From: M3007 sp039804245
GTDB taxonomy: Bacteria; Bacteroidota; Bacteroidia; Chitinophagales; Saprospiraceae
NCBI GenBank assembly: GCA_039804245.1
Contig: JBDLWO010000104.1
Coordinates: 1-16,595, forward strand
Direction of reading: 5' to 3'
Length of the DNA stretch: 16,595 bases
The translations under genes were made by a program, and so were the position numbers. Of this stretch, positions 1 to 7,047 are shown piece by piece (position 1 is the stretch's first letter; every line of letters begins with the position of its first letter). The notes beneath the pieces were generated by a model. It saw nothing but the letters and a program-made list of their open reading frames with translations, was not told the origin of the DNA and did no database searches.

Positions 1-122
1 AAAAAAAACGGGGTTCGTGGCGGCGCACTCACACCTCACTCCTCACACCCGAATGGATGATTTCCTGAATGCTGTTTTACTTCGATTATCGAACACCGAA
101 TGCAGAAGTATTTCCCCGAACC
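1..122. other. Non-coding stretch downstream of the acyltransferase, with CTCACWC heptamers
   Basis: No gene is supported here. The plus strand holds three tandem 7-mers (CTCACAC, CTCACTC, CTCACAC) at 28-48. Two more CTCACAC units at 122-128 and 130-136 run into the 3' end of the acyltransferase. Read on the minus strand these are G-rich GTGTGAG/GAGTGAG units located after a gene end. An A8 run opens the window. No clear terminator hairpin is visible. Confidence 0.5.
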
Positions 123-1283
123 TCACACGCTCACACCGGATTCTCTGTTTATCAGCGGATTGGCGTACATACTCAGCAGGTAGCGGTAACCGGAGCCATC
201 GGTATCATTTTGCAGTTGTTCCTGCTTCAGGTTGAAGTAGCTATTGAGTACTTCCTCTTCTCCCTCATCGCAACGGGTGCAGGGGCTTTGGTCACCCTTC
301 AGCAGTTTATTGGCTATCTCATTGATGCCGTGCAATGCGTAATTCTTGTGAATACTGCTGTCAATAATCCCGGCAAGTGCTTCCAGTTGTTTTTTGCTGT
401 TGGGAAGTTCATCGAATACATCAAGCTCCTCTCCGAGCGGTTTGCCAAACTCGAAGTGTACCCTGCCTTTTTGTCCGCGGAGACCGAGCAGGATATGCTG
501 CAGGTCCTCTTCAAAGCTTTTTTTATAGTCGGGATTGTTTTTTTTGTTTACGAACTCCTGGGCTTTGAGGAGGTCACAAGGATCAAATTCATAAGAAATA
601 GCTACCGGGACAATGTGCAACGACTGAAAAAAGGCCTTCAAATCACCTGTCTGACCGAGCGTCAGCATTTTTAAAAGTCCGGTTTGGGTGCGGTCATTGC
701 CATCTTTGGCGCGGCCCTCGCGCTGGGCAATCCATACTGAGTCAATTCCCTCGCTAATCTGTGTCCTGATATGTTCGGAAAGCAGAACAGAGTACTTGTA
801 AAGTTCGGTGGGAGACCCGGTGCGCTTTACCACAAAACTCTTGTTCATCCGGAATATCAGATCTGAAATCCGGTGGCGCATCAGGTTGTCGCCGATGGCT
901 ATCTGGCTGGTACGGAAACCGCGTTTGAAGAGGGTGGTGTTCAGAAATGCAGAATCAAGTACGATATCCCGGTGATTGGATATGAAGAGGTACTGTTTTC
1001 CGGGATCCAGATGCTCCAGACCGCCGGAAGTGAGCTCCCTGATGCTGATTTGCTCAATAAGATTCAAAATATGGAGAATGATATCCGTCTGAAAACCCTC
1101 TATGGTATTCACCCGGTCTTTCATTTCCATGATATGATGAAACAGTTTTTCGGGCAAAAATGCCTTCACTCCTTCCACAAATCGCTCATAACCAAACAGT
1201 TCTTTCAGGTATGGGGCAATGAGCGCCTGATCAATCAGTTCCGGCCGTTCTTCCCTGGCCGGAATTTCTCTGTGTACTTCCAT
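123..1283 (-). CDS. Glycerol-phosphate/lysophospholipid acyltransferase-like protein (PlsC/PlsB superfamily)
   Basis: This is probably a phospholipid-biosynthesis or lipid-remodelling acyltransferase that moves a fatty acyl group onto a glycerophosphate-type acceptor at the inner face of the cytoplasmic membrane. The 386-residue protein carries block I as SNHRDIVLDSAFLN (His104, Asp110), a block III-like REGRAKDGND (about 188-197) and a block IV-like IVPVAISYEFDP. The catalytic spacing reads H-X5-D rather than the usual H-X4-D; I recall the HRDIVLD form from Bacteroidota homologues, but this was not checked. There is no signal peptide and no strong membrane helix. The ATG at 1283 is the first in frame and lies 27 nt after the hexosaminidase stop, so the two genes probably form an operon. 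The last residues (SGVSV) and the stop are encoded within a CTCACAC repeat, so the C-terminal end may have been altered by the repeat. The exact substrate is unknown. Confidence 0.85.
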   Translation of the reverse strand: MEVHREIPAREERPELIDQALIAPYLKELFGYERFVEGVKAFLPEKLFHHIMEMKDRVNTIEGFQTDIILHILNLIEQISIRELTSGGLEHLDPGKQYLFISNHRDIVLDSAFLNTTLFKRGFRTSQIAIGDNLMRHRISDLIFRMNKSFVVKRTGSPTELYKYSVLLSEHIRTQISEGIDSVWIAQREGRAKDGNDRTQTGLLKMLTLGQTGDLKAFFQSLHIVPVAISYEFDPCDLLKAQEFVNKKNNPDYKKSFEEDLQHILLGLRGQKGRVHFEFGKPLGEELDVFDELPNSKKQLEALAGIIDSSIHKNYALHGINEIANKLLKGDQSPCTRCDEGEEEVLNSYFNLKQEQLQNDTDGSGYRYLLSMYANPLINRESGVSV

Positions 1284-1310
1284 TATGTGTGTTTATTGGT
1301 TCGGTTGTTT

Positions 1311-3188
1311 TCACTGTGCCCGGGCTTCAAGCTGACTCCTTTTCAAAGTGATCAGATGACCACAGGGTACTCCGTTTCTGTAGGCCTGTACACGCAGGTT
1401 GACGGGGCCGTCAGGTACAGGCACGGGACTTGCGTATTTTGGAGAATAGTTGTCAGGCATAGTCTCATCAAGCGTGTAGTGAATATCCACTCCGTTTATT
1501 TCGCTTTCCAGTACAAGAAGCAATTGTCCGTTCTCTTTTCTTGTTTTGACTGCCGGATCATAAACGGCTCTGGAGTAGTTCACTCCGGCAGCATCTGAGC
1601 GCTGGAAGTGCTTTTCCATTCTGGAAGAAAAGCTGTTCCAGTTTTTGGCTTCCTTCGGCGACCAGTAAACCTCCGCGAGCGCCCACGCACGCGGGTAGGT
1701 CATATATTCTGCATACCGCAGTGTGGGGACCTGCTCGGTCCACAGATTGGCCTGCCCGCCGAGTATGTACTTTGCCTCCACACCATCAGGAACGGGTTCG
1801 AAGCTGTAACTTTTACTCACCCGGAGACCCGAATATATTGGCGGATCAACGGTCTGATCACCCTGATTATAGTCAATGTAGGAATGCGTGGTTGGAGTCA
1901 TCACCACCTCATGGCCCATTTTGGCTGCCTGAATGCCACCTTTCACTCCGCGCCAGCTCATCACTGCTGCACCCGGGGTGATGCCGCCTTCCAGTATCTC
2001 GTCCCAGCCAATCATTTTTTTACCTTTTGACTGTATAATCTGGCCAACACGGCTCATAAAATAGCCCTGCAGGTCTTCAACGTGACGAATTCCCTGTTTT
2101 TCCATCAGCGCCTGACAGCCCGGATCTTCTTTCCAGTAACCCTTGTAGCACTCGTCTCCGCCAACGTGAATATACTGGTTGGGAAAAAGAGTTGCCACCT
2201 CGGAAAAAACCTTGTCGAGAAACTCATACACCTTCTCATCGGATGGATTCAGCGTGTTCTCCACATTTATTTTAAACGTGCCATTGCCGTACCAGTCAGA
2301 AAAATCGGTGCCGGGATTTACCGTAACCTGCTGTTTGGTACAGCTCAGTTCAGGATAGGCCGCGAGTGCTGCCATACAGTGCCCGGGGACGTCTATTTCA
2401 GGTACAATGGTTACGTTGCGCTCGGCCGCATACCGTACAATTTCACGAATGTCATCATGGGTATAAAAGCCGCCGCAAGTGGCTGGTTCGCCGGGTTTGG
2501 GCTCGGCGCGCTCTCCGAATCGGCCATGCCGCTCCACTCGCCAGGCTCCCACACCGGTGAGTTTCGGAAGCGATTTGATCTCTACACGCCAACCGTTGTC
2601 GTCGGTCAGGTGCCAGTGAAATGTGTTGTATTTGTAGCGCGCCATTTCGTCAATATACTTCTTTACATCAGCTACATTGAAGAAATGCCGGCTCACATCG
2701 AGCATGATACCGCGCCAGGCAAATCGCGGCTGGTCGGTTATGCTGACTGCCGGTATGTTCCAGTTGACGCCTGAAACCGCTGTCGCACTTCTGACTTCTG
2801 CCGGAAAAAGTTGTAAAAGAGATTGTACCCCGTAAAACGCCCCTGCAGGGCTGTTGGCAGTTATTTTCACGCCTTTTGCCGTTACGTCAAGCCGGTAACC
2901 CTCCTGTCCGAGCGACTTGTCAGAGGCGCCAGTGCTGATTGTCACGGCAGCAACTTTGGACTGCACTGTTTTCAGTCCGTAACCTGTTGAGCGATTCAGC
3001 TCTTCAGCCAGATAACCGGCGGCCCAGCTGGCCTCCGCCTGTTCATACCCAATCAGGGCCCCTTTTTTCAGAGAAAAAAATCCGGTTCCCTCTGTCACCG
3101 ATGCGGGAGCAGGAATGATCTGAATGGCGCCCTGGGAAAAAAGAAAACCGGAAAACAGGCAAAAAACGAGGCTTAACAACTGTTTCAT
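1311..3188 (-). CDS. Secreted beta-N-acetylhexosaminidase, glycoside hydrolase family 20
   Basis: The enzyme removes terminal N-acetylglucosamine/galactosamine from chitin oligomers, peptidoglycan fragments or glycans, using the substrate-assisted GH20 mechanism. An N-terminal signal peptide (MKQLLSLVFCLFSGFLFSQG) is followed by a GH20b alpha/beta domain (about 25-150) and the TIM barrel (about 155-510). The barrel holds FAWRGIMLDVSRHFF, HWHLTDDNGWR, PEIDVPGH and the catalytic pair in HVGGDE (Asp345-Glu346). A small C-terminal domain (from about 550, with VDIHYTLDETMPD) resembles the chitobiase/hexosaminidase C-terminal module. The total of 625 residues fits the family. I chose the ATG at 3188. 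An upstream in-frame TTG at 3194 adds only two residues before a perfect signal peptide. There is no T9SS sorting domain, so it is probably periplasmic or surface-associated by another route. It is the first gene of the minus-strand unit with the acyltransferase. Confidence 0.95.
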   Translation of the reverse strand: MKQLLSLVFCLFSGFLFSQGAIQIIPAPASVTEGTGFFSLKKGALIGYEQAEASWAAGYLAEELNRSTGYGLKTVQSKVAAVTISTGASDKSLGQEGYRLDVTAKGVKITANSPAGAFYGVQSLLQLFPAEVRSATAVSGVNWNIPAVSITDQPRFAWRGIMLDVSRHFFNVADVKKYIDEMARYKYNTFHWHLTDDNGWRVEIKSLPKLTGVGAWRVERHGRFGERAEPKPGEPATCGGFYTHDDIREIVRYAAERNVTIVPEIDVPGHCMAALAAYPELSCTKQQVTVNPGTDFSDWYGNGTFKINVENTLNPSDEKVYEFLDKVFSEVATLFPNQYIHVGGDECYKGYWKEDPGCQALMEKQGIRHVEDLQGYFMSRVGQIIQSKGKKMIGWDEILEGGITPGAAVMSWRGVKGGIQAAKMGHEVVMTPTTHSYIDYNQGDQTVDPPIYSGLRVSKSYSFEPVPDGVEAKYILGGQANLWTEQVPTLRYAEYMTYPRAWALAEVYWSPKEAKNWNSFSSRMEKHFQRSDAAGVNYSRAVYDPAVKTRKENGQLLLVLESEINGVDIHYTLDETMPDNYSPKYASPVPVPDGPVNLRVQAYRNGVPCGHLITLKRSQLEARAQ

Positions 3189-3211
3189 AATCAAAAAGGT
3201 TAGTAAGGCGG

Positions 3212-3219
3212 CAAAGATA
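3212..3219 (-). promoter_or_regulatory. Bacteroidota -7 box for the hexosaminidase operon
   Basis: The minus strand reads TATCTTTG, an exact match to TAnnTTTG, 23 nt before the hexosaminidase ATG. This implies a short leader of roughly 15-20 nt. A TTG (minus strand, 3236-3238) sits about 16 nt further upstream, slightly closer than the usual -33 spacing. Confidence 0.6.
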
Positions 3220-3342
3220 GTAATATTGACTTCTCCAATTAATTGTACTGTGCAGTATATTGTCCGAATTGATTATGCCGGACAACTCCCTGTGCTCTTG
3301 TTGTGCCAGCCGCTATCTGTTGTCTGTCGTGTTGTTTTTACG

Positions 3343-3350
3343 TATCTTTG
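3343..3350 (+). promoter_or_regulatory. Bacteroidota -7 box for the nuclease-like gene
   Basis: TATCTTTG matches TAnnTTTG exactly. A TTG at 3320-3322 lies 20 nt upstream, the usual -33 spacing, making this one of the best promoters in the window. Transcription would start near 3357, almost at the ATG of a 10-codon leader ORF. It lies in the same divergent intergenic region as the hexosaminidase promoter. Confidence 0.7.
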
Positions 3351-3357
3351 TATAGTT

Positions 3358-3390
3358 ATGGAGTTGAACAAACCTGAATTAAACCACTGA
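3358..3390 (+). CDS. Possible 10-codon leader peptide ORF upstream of the nuclease-like gene
   Basis: An ATG at 3358, at or next to the predicted transcription start, opens a 10-residue frame (MELNKPELNH). It stops at 3388-3390, one base before the nuclease ATG at 3392. The arrangement would permit translational coupling or a leader-peptide effect. No run of one amino acid or attenuator hairpin is seen, so a chance ORF is equally possible. Confidence 0.25.
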   Translation: MELNKPELNH

Positions 3391-3391
3391 T

Positions 3392-4369
3392 ATGCGAAAA
3401 ATGAAAGCACTCGCCGTCCTGCAGGGCGGTATTCGTATCGGCAGCGCCTCGCTGTCCGATTTTACTGAAACGGAAAAAGGTATCAAAATAAAAACCCACG
3501 ATGGTGATACCGTCAATGTCAGGCTTGCCGATCGCTTCGGTCTGCGATTTCTGGGTATTGACACGCCCGAGGTGAGTATGATGCTCCCCGGTGAATCGCG
3601 CTTTAAAAGTTTGTCCAATGAGGGTTGGGATACGCTTTTTACTTCCGGCAACTGGAAAAAAAGCATGAATCTGAGTGCCGGCCTGCTTGCTGACCTGGAA
3701 AAAAGAATTGCCGACGGCGTCGGTGCAGCCGCCAACCATGCCCGGTATGCACGCAAGGCAAAGACCAGTCTGGAGGATATTATCTCGCAGGATATCAAAA
3801 CAAGCGGTGTCAGCGCCGACAAGTTTGCACTCTTCATGTCGTTCGGACTTGAATTTCTCGATGGATATGGCCGACTGTTGTGTTATCTGAACAGCGCCCG
3901 CGAAAATTTTTCCGATCCCGCTGTCGCCCGGGCCGTCACTCGCTGGAGCTACAACGAACGGCAGTTGCTGTCGGGCTGGGCACTTCCTTATTTCATCTGG
4001 CCCAACGTACAGCCTTTCATAAACAAACGACCCTTCGACGAGGAAAATGCCCGCCCGGAAGGATTCTGGGAAATAATCCGGACAGCCGGTAAACTGCAGG
4101 ACGCCCGCAGCAATGTCGCCTCCGCGCGCGCGCAGGGCACCGGTGTCTACAACCCCGCCGATCCACTCCGGATCATGCCCTTCGAACTCCGCCTCATCAG
4201 TCGCGGAAAGGCCCCCGACCGTTTCGTGATTGACCTGTCAAAACCCGGCTCAAACGAAATATTGCACCCTGAAGAATATCATACAGTAGCCAATCCTGAA
4301 GACAGATTGTATGTTCCTTCCGAGTATGTCTCTGTGTTCAGGCTTTCGGGCTGGAAAATAAAATCGTGA
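3392..4369 (+). CDS. Staphylococcal-nuclease-like (thermonuclease) protein with internal insertion
   Basis: This is a probable SNase-fold phosphodiesterase. The first half of the fold is at residues 30-62: THDGDT (Asp37, Asp39), RFLGIDTPE (Arg52, Asp57, Glu60). These match the metal- and phosphate-binding residues Asp19, Asp21, Arg35, Asp40 and Glu43 of the S. aureus enzyme. The second catalytic arginine appears in DGYGRLLCYLN (Arg161), equivalent to Arg87. Between Glu60 and Arg161 there are 100 residues, against 43 in the classical enzyme, so there is an insertion of about 57 residues (about 65-145, mostly helical in character, with GVGAAANHARYARKAK). A tail of about 110 residues follows the core and is not recognised. 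There is no signal peptide or lipobox, so it is probably cytoplasmic, unlike typical secreted thermonucleases. It has its own promoter and ends five bases before a 46-bp palindrome. The substrate is unknown. Confidence 0.8.
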   Translation: MRKMKALAVLQGGIRIGSASLSDFTETEKGIKIKTHDGDTVNVRLADRFGLRFLGIDTPEVSMMLPGESRFKSLSNEGWDTLFTSGNWKKSMNLSAGLLADLEKRIADGVGAAANHARYARKAKTSLEDIISQDIKTSGVSADKFALFMSFGLEFLDGYGRLLCYLNSARENFSDPAVARAVTRWSYNERQLLSGWALPYFIWPNVQPFINKRPFDEENARPEGFWEIIRTAGKLQDARSNVASARAQGTGVYNPADPLRIMPFELRLISRGKAPDRFVIDLSKPGSNEILHPEEYHTVANPEDRLYVPSEYVSVFRLSGWKIKS

Positions 4370-4374
4370 ATTTC

Positions 4375-4420
4375 GCGATTGTATTCACTGAAAGTACGTA
4401 CTTTTGGTGAATACAATCGC
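4375..4420. promoter_or_regulatory. 46-bp near-perfect palindrome covering the ATPase promoter
   Basis: The outer arms GCGATTGTATTCAC (4375-4388) and GTGAATACAATCGC (4407-4420) are exact reverse complements. The centre AAAGTACGTACTTT (4391-4404) is also an exact palindrome. Only the two dinucleotide steps between arm and centre mismatch. The right half contains the -7 box TACTTTTG and the left arm contains a TTG. The site begins 5 bases after one stop codon and ends 4 bases before the ATPase ATG. It could be an operator, a hairpin between transcripts, or a recombination site. Confidence 0.85.
4399..4406 (+). promoter_or_regulatory. Bacteroidota -7 box for the ATPase gene, inside the palindrome
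   Basis: TACTTTTG matches TAnnTTTG exactly. A TTG at 4379-4381 lies 17 nt upstream. Transcription would start near 4413, leaving about 10 nt before the ATG at 4425. That argues against the in-frame TTG at 4404 being the translation start. Confidence 0.6.
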
Positions 4421-4424
4421 CATT

Positions 4425-5555
4425 ATGAGAGAAATAGCGCGTGAATTGCTTTCCGCTATCCGGCAAAAACTGTTCGGTGGCAAGGCTGTAATTCTGCTCG
4501 GGGCCCGGCAAACAGGCAAAACCACGCTGATGAAAATGCTGCTCAGGCATTATTCAGATGAAAGTGTGTGGCTCAATGCCGATCGTCCGGAAATACGGGC
4601 AATGCTGACAGATGCATCTGTTTCCACGCTCAGGCAACTGACAGAGGGTAAACAGCTGGTGATTATTGATGAAGCGCAGAGAATCAAAAATATTGGTCTC
4701 ACGCTAAAACTCTTTACTGATGAAATGCCAGGGATACAGGTAATTGCATCCGGTTCATCCTCGTTCGAACTGGCCAATCAGATCAATGAACCACTCACGG
4801 GGAGGAAATGGGAATACCAGTTGTATCCGGTTTCCTGGTCTGAACTGGAAACCGCCTTTGGTATGGCAGAGGCATTGCAACAACTGGATACAAGGCTGGT
4901 GTTTGGTATGTACCCGGAGGTGATTATGCGGCAGGGTATGGAAAGGGAGACCCTGCTTGCACTCTCAGGGAGTTATCTGTACAAGGATGTCTTCGAATTC
5001 CGCGGGGTGAGAAAACCGGAGATGCTCTGGCAACTTCTTCAGGCGCTGGCCCTGCAACTCGGTTCTGAAGTATCGTACAATGAATTGTCAGGTATGCTTG
5101 GTATTGATAAAAACACGGTATCCAACTACCTTGATTTACTGGAGAAGTCGTTTATTATTTTCAGGTTGATGCCGCTGAGCAGAAATATGAGGAACGAAAT
5201 AACCAGCAACAGAAAGATATATTTCCACGATAATGGTATCAGAAACGCAGTATTGGAAAATTTCAGTCCGCTGAAGCTGCGAACGGATAATGGTGCACTT
5301 TGGGAGAATTTCCTGGTCAGTGAGCGACTTAAGTACCGCCGATACAGGGCAATTCACGGCAAATCGTATTTCTGGAGGACAAAAACTCAACAGGAAGTTG
5401 ACTATGTGGAAGAGACAGATGGCCAGTTCCGTGCCTGGGAGTTCAAGTGGAACACATCTGCGAGATCCCGTTTCCACGATTCGTTTCTTGATGCCTATAA
5501 ACCTGTTTCAGCAGAAGTCATCACGCCCGGCAATTTCAGAACTTTTATCTGCTGA
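4425..5555 (+). CDS. COG1373-type AAA ATPase with DUF4143 domain
   Basis: This family of P-loop ATPases is abundant in anaerobes and Bacteroidota, and its cellular role is not settled. Residues about 15-140 form the AAA_14 domain: Walker A GARQTGKTT (26-34, Lys32), Walker B LVIIDEAQ (Asp82, Glu83) and a sensor-like VIASGSSSFEL. Residues about 195-250 look like a winged helix (VSYNELSGMLGIDKNTVSNY). The DUF4143 C-terminus ends in YFWRTKTQQEVDYV (Glu324, Asp326) and AWEFKW (Glu339, Lys341). That D...ExK arrangement resembles a PD-(D/E)XK nuclease core. At 376 residues it is of usual family length. I chose the ATG at 4425, not the TTG at 4404, because the -7 box overlaps the latter. The gene stands alone behind its own palindromic promoter. 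Members of this family often occur in many copies per genome; whether this one does cannot be judged here. Confidence 0.88.
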   Translation: MREIARELLSAIRQKLFGGKAVILLGARQTGKTTLMKMLLRHYSDESVWLNADRPEIRAMLTDASVSTLRQLTEGKQLVIIDEAQRIKNIGLTLKLFTDEMPGIQVIASGSSSFELANQINEPLTGRKWEYQLYPVSWSELETAFGMAEALQQLDTRLVFGMYPEVIMRQGMERETLLALSGSYLYKDVFEFRGVRKPEMLWQLLQALALQLGSEVSYNELSGMLGIDKNTVSNYLDLLEKSFIIFRLMPLSRNMRNEITSNRKIYFHDNGIRNAVLENFSPLKLRTDNGALWENFLVSERLKYRRYRAIHGKSYFWRTKTQQEVDYVEETDGQFRAWEFKWNTSARSRFHDSFLDAYKPVSAEVITPGNFRTFIC

Positions 5556-5592
5556 TATTGCAGGTTTGCGGGCTACCCCCGACCTTTGACCC

Positions 5593-5823
5593 ATGCTCAA
5601 GTACCTGCTCATTCTGCCCATCCGTCTTTACCAGATTTTCCTGTCGCCCCTGCTGGGTGTCAACAAATGCCGGTACGACCCGTCCTGTTCGCACTATGCC
5701 ATAGGGGCACTCCAGGAATGGGGGCTCTTCAAAGGCGCCTGGCTGGCCGCCAGACGCATCATGCGCTGCCATCCCTGGAGTACACATCCTGTTTACGATC
5801 CGGTACCGAAAAAAGAGGATTGA
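5593..5823 (+). CDS. yidD: YidD, membrane protein insertion efficiency factor
   Basis: YidD is a small inner-membrane-associated protein that assists YidC/Sec-dependent insertion of membrane proteins. The 76-residue sequence has the family signature throughout: an amphipathic N-terminus (LLILPIRLYQIFLSPLLG), then CRYDPSCSHYA, then GLFKGAWLAARRIMRCHPW, including the three conserved cysteines (Cys26, Cys32, Cys59). The gene begins 37 nt after the ATPase stop. A near-match to the -7 box (GACCTTTG, 5581-5588) sits too close to the ATG to be convincing, so it may be read with the ATPase. It is not next to rnpA or yidC as in many bacteria. Its TGA directly abuts the stop of the convergent minus-strand gene. 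Confidence 0.95.
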   Translation: MLKYLLILPIRLYQIFLSPLLGVNKCRYDPSCSHYAIGALQEWGLFKGAWLAARRIMRCHPWSTHPVYDPVPKKED

Positions 5824-6840
5824 CTACCGGTTTTCTACAACCATTTTGCCAGAGTATCTGCCTTTATCGGTCAGTACACTCACTATATACCAGCCGGGTT
5901 GAAGTGCCTTTACAGATATTTCAGCGCAGTTCAGTTGTATTGAAACCGGGGTATTTGCGCGGCTACCGTCAGCAGAAAAAACCAAAACGGACCTGATACG
6001 TTCGTCGGCCGAAAGAGCTATCCGGGAGGTCTCGCCAGCCGGATTGGGAGACAAAACCAGTTCCTGTGTCGGTATTTCCTGACTGGATGAGGTCTGTGGA
6101 TCTAAATTTGTGCCGCTGTTCAGCACCTGTTTTGATGTTGTTTCCCGGAGGTAAGCCAGCACATAAATCTCGGAGGGGGTCCATGCAGGCGCGAGATTGA
6201 ATGTGTAAGTGAATTCGGAACTTTGTCCGGGAGCGGGCAGTGATACCGGAACACCCGTTACAGGCGTGAGCATGTCCCGGAATACATCCCGGTGAACACT
6301 CTCACCATTGGAGGTGGTGAGGTTGATGGTTTTCTCTACGGCAGCCACACAGAGGTTGTAGTTGCCGGCGGGAGTCTGACCAACTGTTTTGATTTTAACC
6401 AGCGCGGTACGGGAAGAACCGCTTCCTGTCAGTGTAACCAGCACCTCGACGGGGCTCGTCTGTCCTACATACTTGTTCAGTGTGTCCTGACGGAGCAGCT
6501 GGCTGCTTCCGGGAATCAGGCGGCCATTGATGGCTATCCGGGGTGTACCCACTACATCAGGATACTGGGCTGCCCAGGCACTGTTGTCAACCGGATTGGC
6601 CAGATGGAAGGTGCAGGTGCTGTAAGGGAAAGACGGGTGAACGGAAATGTGATGTACATCTGCAGCATACTGTGGCTGGCCGATCAGGCTGTAAAATGCC
6701 GGATTTCTGTTGGCGCAGATACCGCACTTTGTATTGGTGAAATGCTCAATCAGTGCGTATTTTTTAACGGAACTCTGGGCATAGGAGGCAAAGAATGCCC
6801 CGGAAAACAGGGAAACAAGGAGTATTTTTTTCAATTCCAT
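5824..6840 (-). CDS. Secreted Omp28-like thioredoxin-fold protein with T9SS sorting domain
   Basis: This exported protein is predicted to reach the cell surface or medium by the type IX secretion system. A signal peptide (MELKKILLVSLFSGAFFASYA, about 1-21) precedes an Omp28-like thioredoxin fold. The fold has ALIEHFTNTKCGICANRNP with the redox-type pair Cys39/Cys42, and a cis-proline loop in VVGTPRIAING (Pro100). A beta-rich domain follows (about 125-245). The C-terminal 78 residues (261-338) are a type A T9SS sorting domain: LVLSPNPAGETS, then a beta-sandwich, then LQPGWYIVSVLTD and GKMVVE near the end. Whether CGIC is a redox centre or structural is unknown. It is transcribed from its own promoter and is convergent with yidD with no bases between the stop codons. 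Confidence 0.88.
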   Translation of the reverse strand: MELKKILLVSLFSGAFFASYAQSSVKKYALIEHFTNTKCGICANRNPAFYSLIGQPQYAADVHHISVHPSFPYSTCTFHLANPVDNSAWAAQYPDVVGTPRIAINGRLIPGSSQLLRQDTLNKYVGQTSPVEVLVTLTGSGSSRTALVKIKTVGQTPAGNYNLCVAAVEKTINLTTSNGESVHRDVFRDMLTPVTGVPVSLPAPGQSSEFTYTFNLAPAWTPSEIYVLAYLRETTSKQVLNSGTNLDPQTSSSQEIPTQELVLSPNPAGETSRIALSADERIRSVLVFSADGSRANTPVSIQLNCAEISVKALQPGWYIVSVLTDKGRYSGKMVVENR

Positions 6841-6892
6841 GATTTTTTTGAACAGTTGAAAAGAATCCTGAACACGCTTTAAAAGCTGAAAG

Positions 6893-6900
6893 CAAAGTTA
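6893..6900 (-). promoter_or_regulatory. Bacteroidota -7 box for the T9SS-exported protein
   Basis: The minus strand reads TAACTTTG, an exact TAnnTTTG match, 52 nt before the ATG at 6840. No good -33 TTG is seen at the expected distance, so an activator may be needed. Confidence 0.5.
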
Positions 6901-7014
6901 CCGGTATTGTCCGTAACCTGACCGGGATTTCCCGAAGGAGGCTAAAAAGAGCGTATTTTTTGTCTGTTTTTGCCTCTTGAAGGTGCATTGCCGGAGCTGC
7001 GTAACTGAAAAAAG

Positions 7015-7047
7015 GTGAAAAATGGCGAAAAATGAGGCATTTTTCAC
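7015..7047. repeat. Inverted repeat (10-bp stem) upstream of the terC-family gene
   Basis: GTGAAAAATG (7015-7024) and CATTTTTCAC (7038-7047) are exact reverse complements around a 13-nt spacer. The spacer contains a second near copy of the left arm (GCGAAAAATG). It lies upstream of the predicted terC promoter, so it is more likely a protein-binding site or repeat remnant than a leader hairpin. Confidence 0.5.

Noticed and set aside
69..674. Plus-strand open frame of 201 codons opposite the acyltransferase
   Set aside because: The hydrophobic composition is the mirror of the acyltransferase codons. There is no recognisable family, and the minus-strand gene has clear motifs.
2082..2774. Plus-strand open frame of 230 codons opposite the hexosaminidase
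   Set aside because: It lies wholly inside the GH20 barrel with its catalytic HVGGDE on the other strand.
4404..4424. TTG at 4404 as the ATPase start
   Set aside because: It overlaps the -7 box and would lie upstream of the expected transcription start; the ATG at 4425 gives the usual family N-terminus.
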